The notes under the pieces: model-generated
The model's database searches: none
Told to the model about the DNA's origin: nothing
Seen by the model: the letters and a program-made list of their open reading frames with translations, nothing else
Shown: positions 5,359 to 5,388 of the stretch, in pieces
Layout: each line of letters begins with the position of its first letter
Position numbering within the stretch: the stretch's first letter is position 1
Source: Nitrososphaerota archaeon
GTDB lineage: Archaea; Thermoproteota; Nitrososphaeria; Nitrososphaerales; Nitrosopumilaceae
DNA length: 5,388 nucleotides
NCBI GenBank assembly: GCA_016200035.1
Contig: JACQFM010000067.1
Span: 1-5,388 of the forward strand
Reading direction: 5' to 3'
Made by a program: the position numbers and the translations under genes

Positions 5359-5388
5359 ATGAAACTTTTTACCCGCAGATTCGAAGGC
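5359..5388 (+). CDS. Possible start of a further gene, cut by the window end
   Basis: ATG within CAAAATATGAAAC opens a frame of ten codons (MKLFTRRFEG) to the window edge. Support is weak: no clear TATA box or ribosome binding site, only an adjoining inverted repeat that could be an operator. The length is too short to recognise a family. Confidence 0.5.
   Translation, partial: MKLFTRRFEG

Noticed and set aside
1..5388. CRISPR arrays, tRNA or rRNA genes, insertion sequences.
   Set aside because: There are no spaced repeat arrays, no cloverleaf-like conserved arms, and no transposase sequence or terminal inverted repeats. The only tandem repeat is the two-copy promoter duplication.

Overview
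The window most likely comes from an ammonia-oxidising archaeon of the Nitrososphaeria (Thaumarchaeota). This is inferred from the low to moderate GC content, TATA-type promoters with little or no leader, no clear Shine-Dalgarno sites, tandem streptogramin-lyase-like propellers, and the style of the copper ATPase C-terminus. No marker gene is present, so the taxonomy is a judgement.

Layout: (1) 2-406 (+) is the 3' end of a Cu+-transporting P1B ATPase (copA), cut by the window edge. (2) An 85-bp convergent spacer follows, T-rich on both strands. (3) 492-3727 (-) is a two-gene operon encoding paralogous secreted seven-bladed beta-propellers, each with an Ig-like C-terminal domain. The genes overlap by one base (TAATG). 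One protein has an N-terminal anchor; the other has a signal peptide and a C-terminal anchor. (4) 3728-3823 is a divergent control region holding an exact 38-bp tandem duplication. Each copy carries a TTTACA-N2-TGTAAA palindrome and an AAATATG box. (5) 3824-4366 (+) encodes a membrane-anchored, His/Met-rich extracellular protein with HLHTH and LHTHD motifs. (6) 4460-4984 (+) encodes a second exported Met/His-rich protein with an Ig/YtkA-like domain and an LHTH motif. Its promoter repeats the layout of the divergent region. (7) 4985-5388 is mostly non-coding, with a likely 29-residue one-helix membrane protein at 5216-5305 and a possible gene start at 5359.

The best candidate for a coherent system is an extracytoplasmic copper-handling module. 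A copper exporter, two His/Met-rich surface proteins and a pair of surface propellers lie together. At least two divergent or downstream promoters share a paired operator whose core, TACA-N2-TGTA, matches the bacterial cop box recognised by CopY/BlaI-type repressors. The operators flank the putative TATA box with identical spacing (38 bp centre to centre) at both promoters. The sequence and spacing are directly visible; the copper link, the repressor identity and the role of the propellers are inferences.
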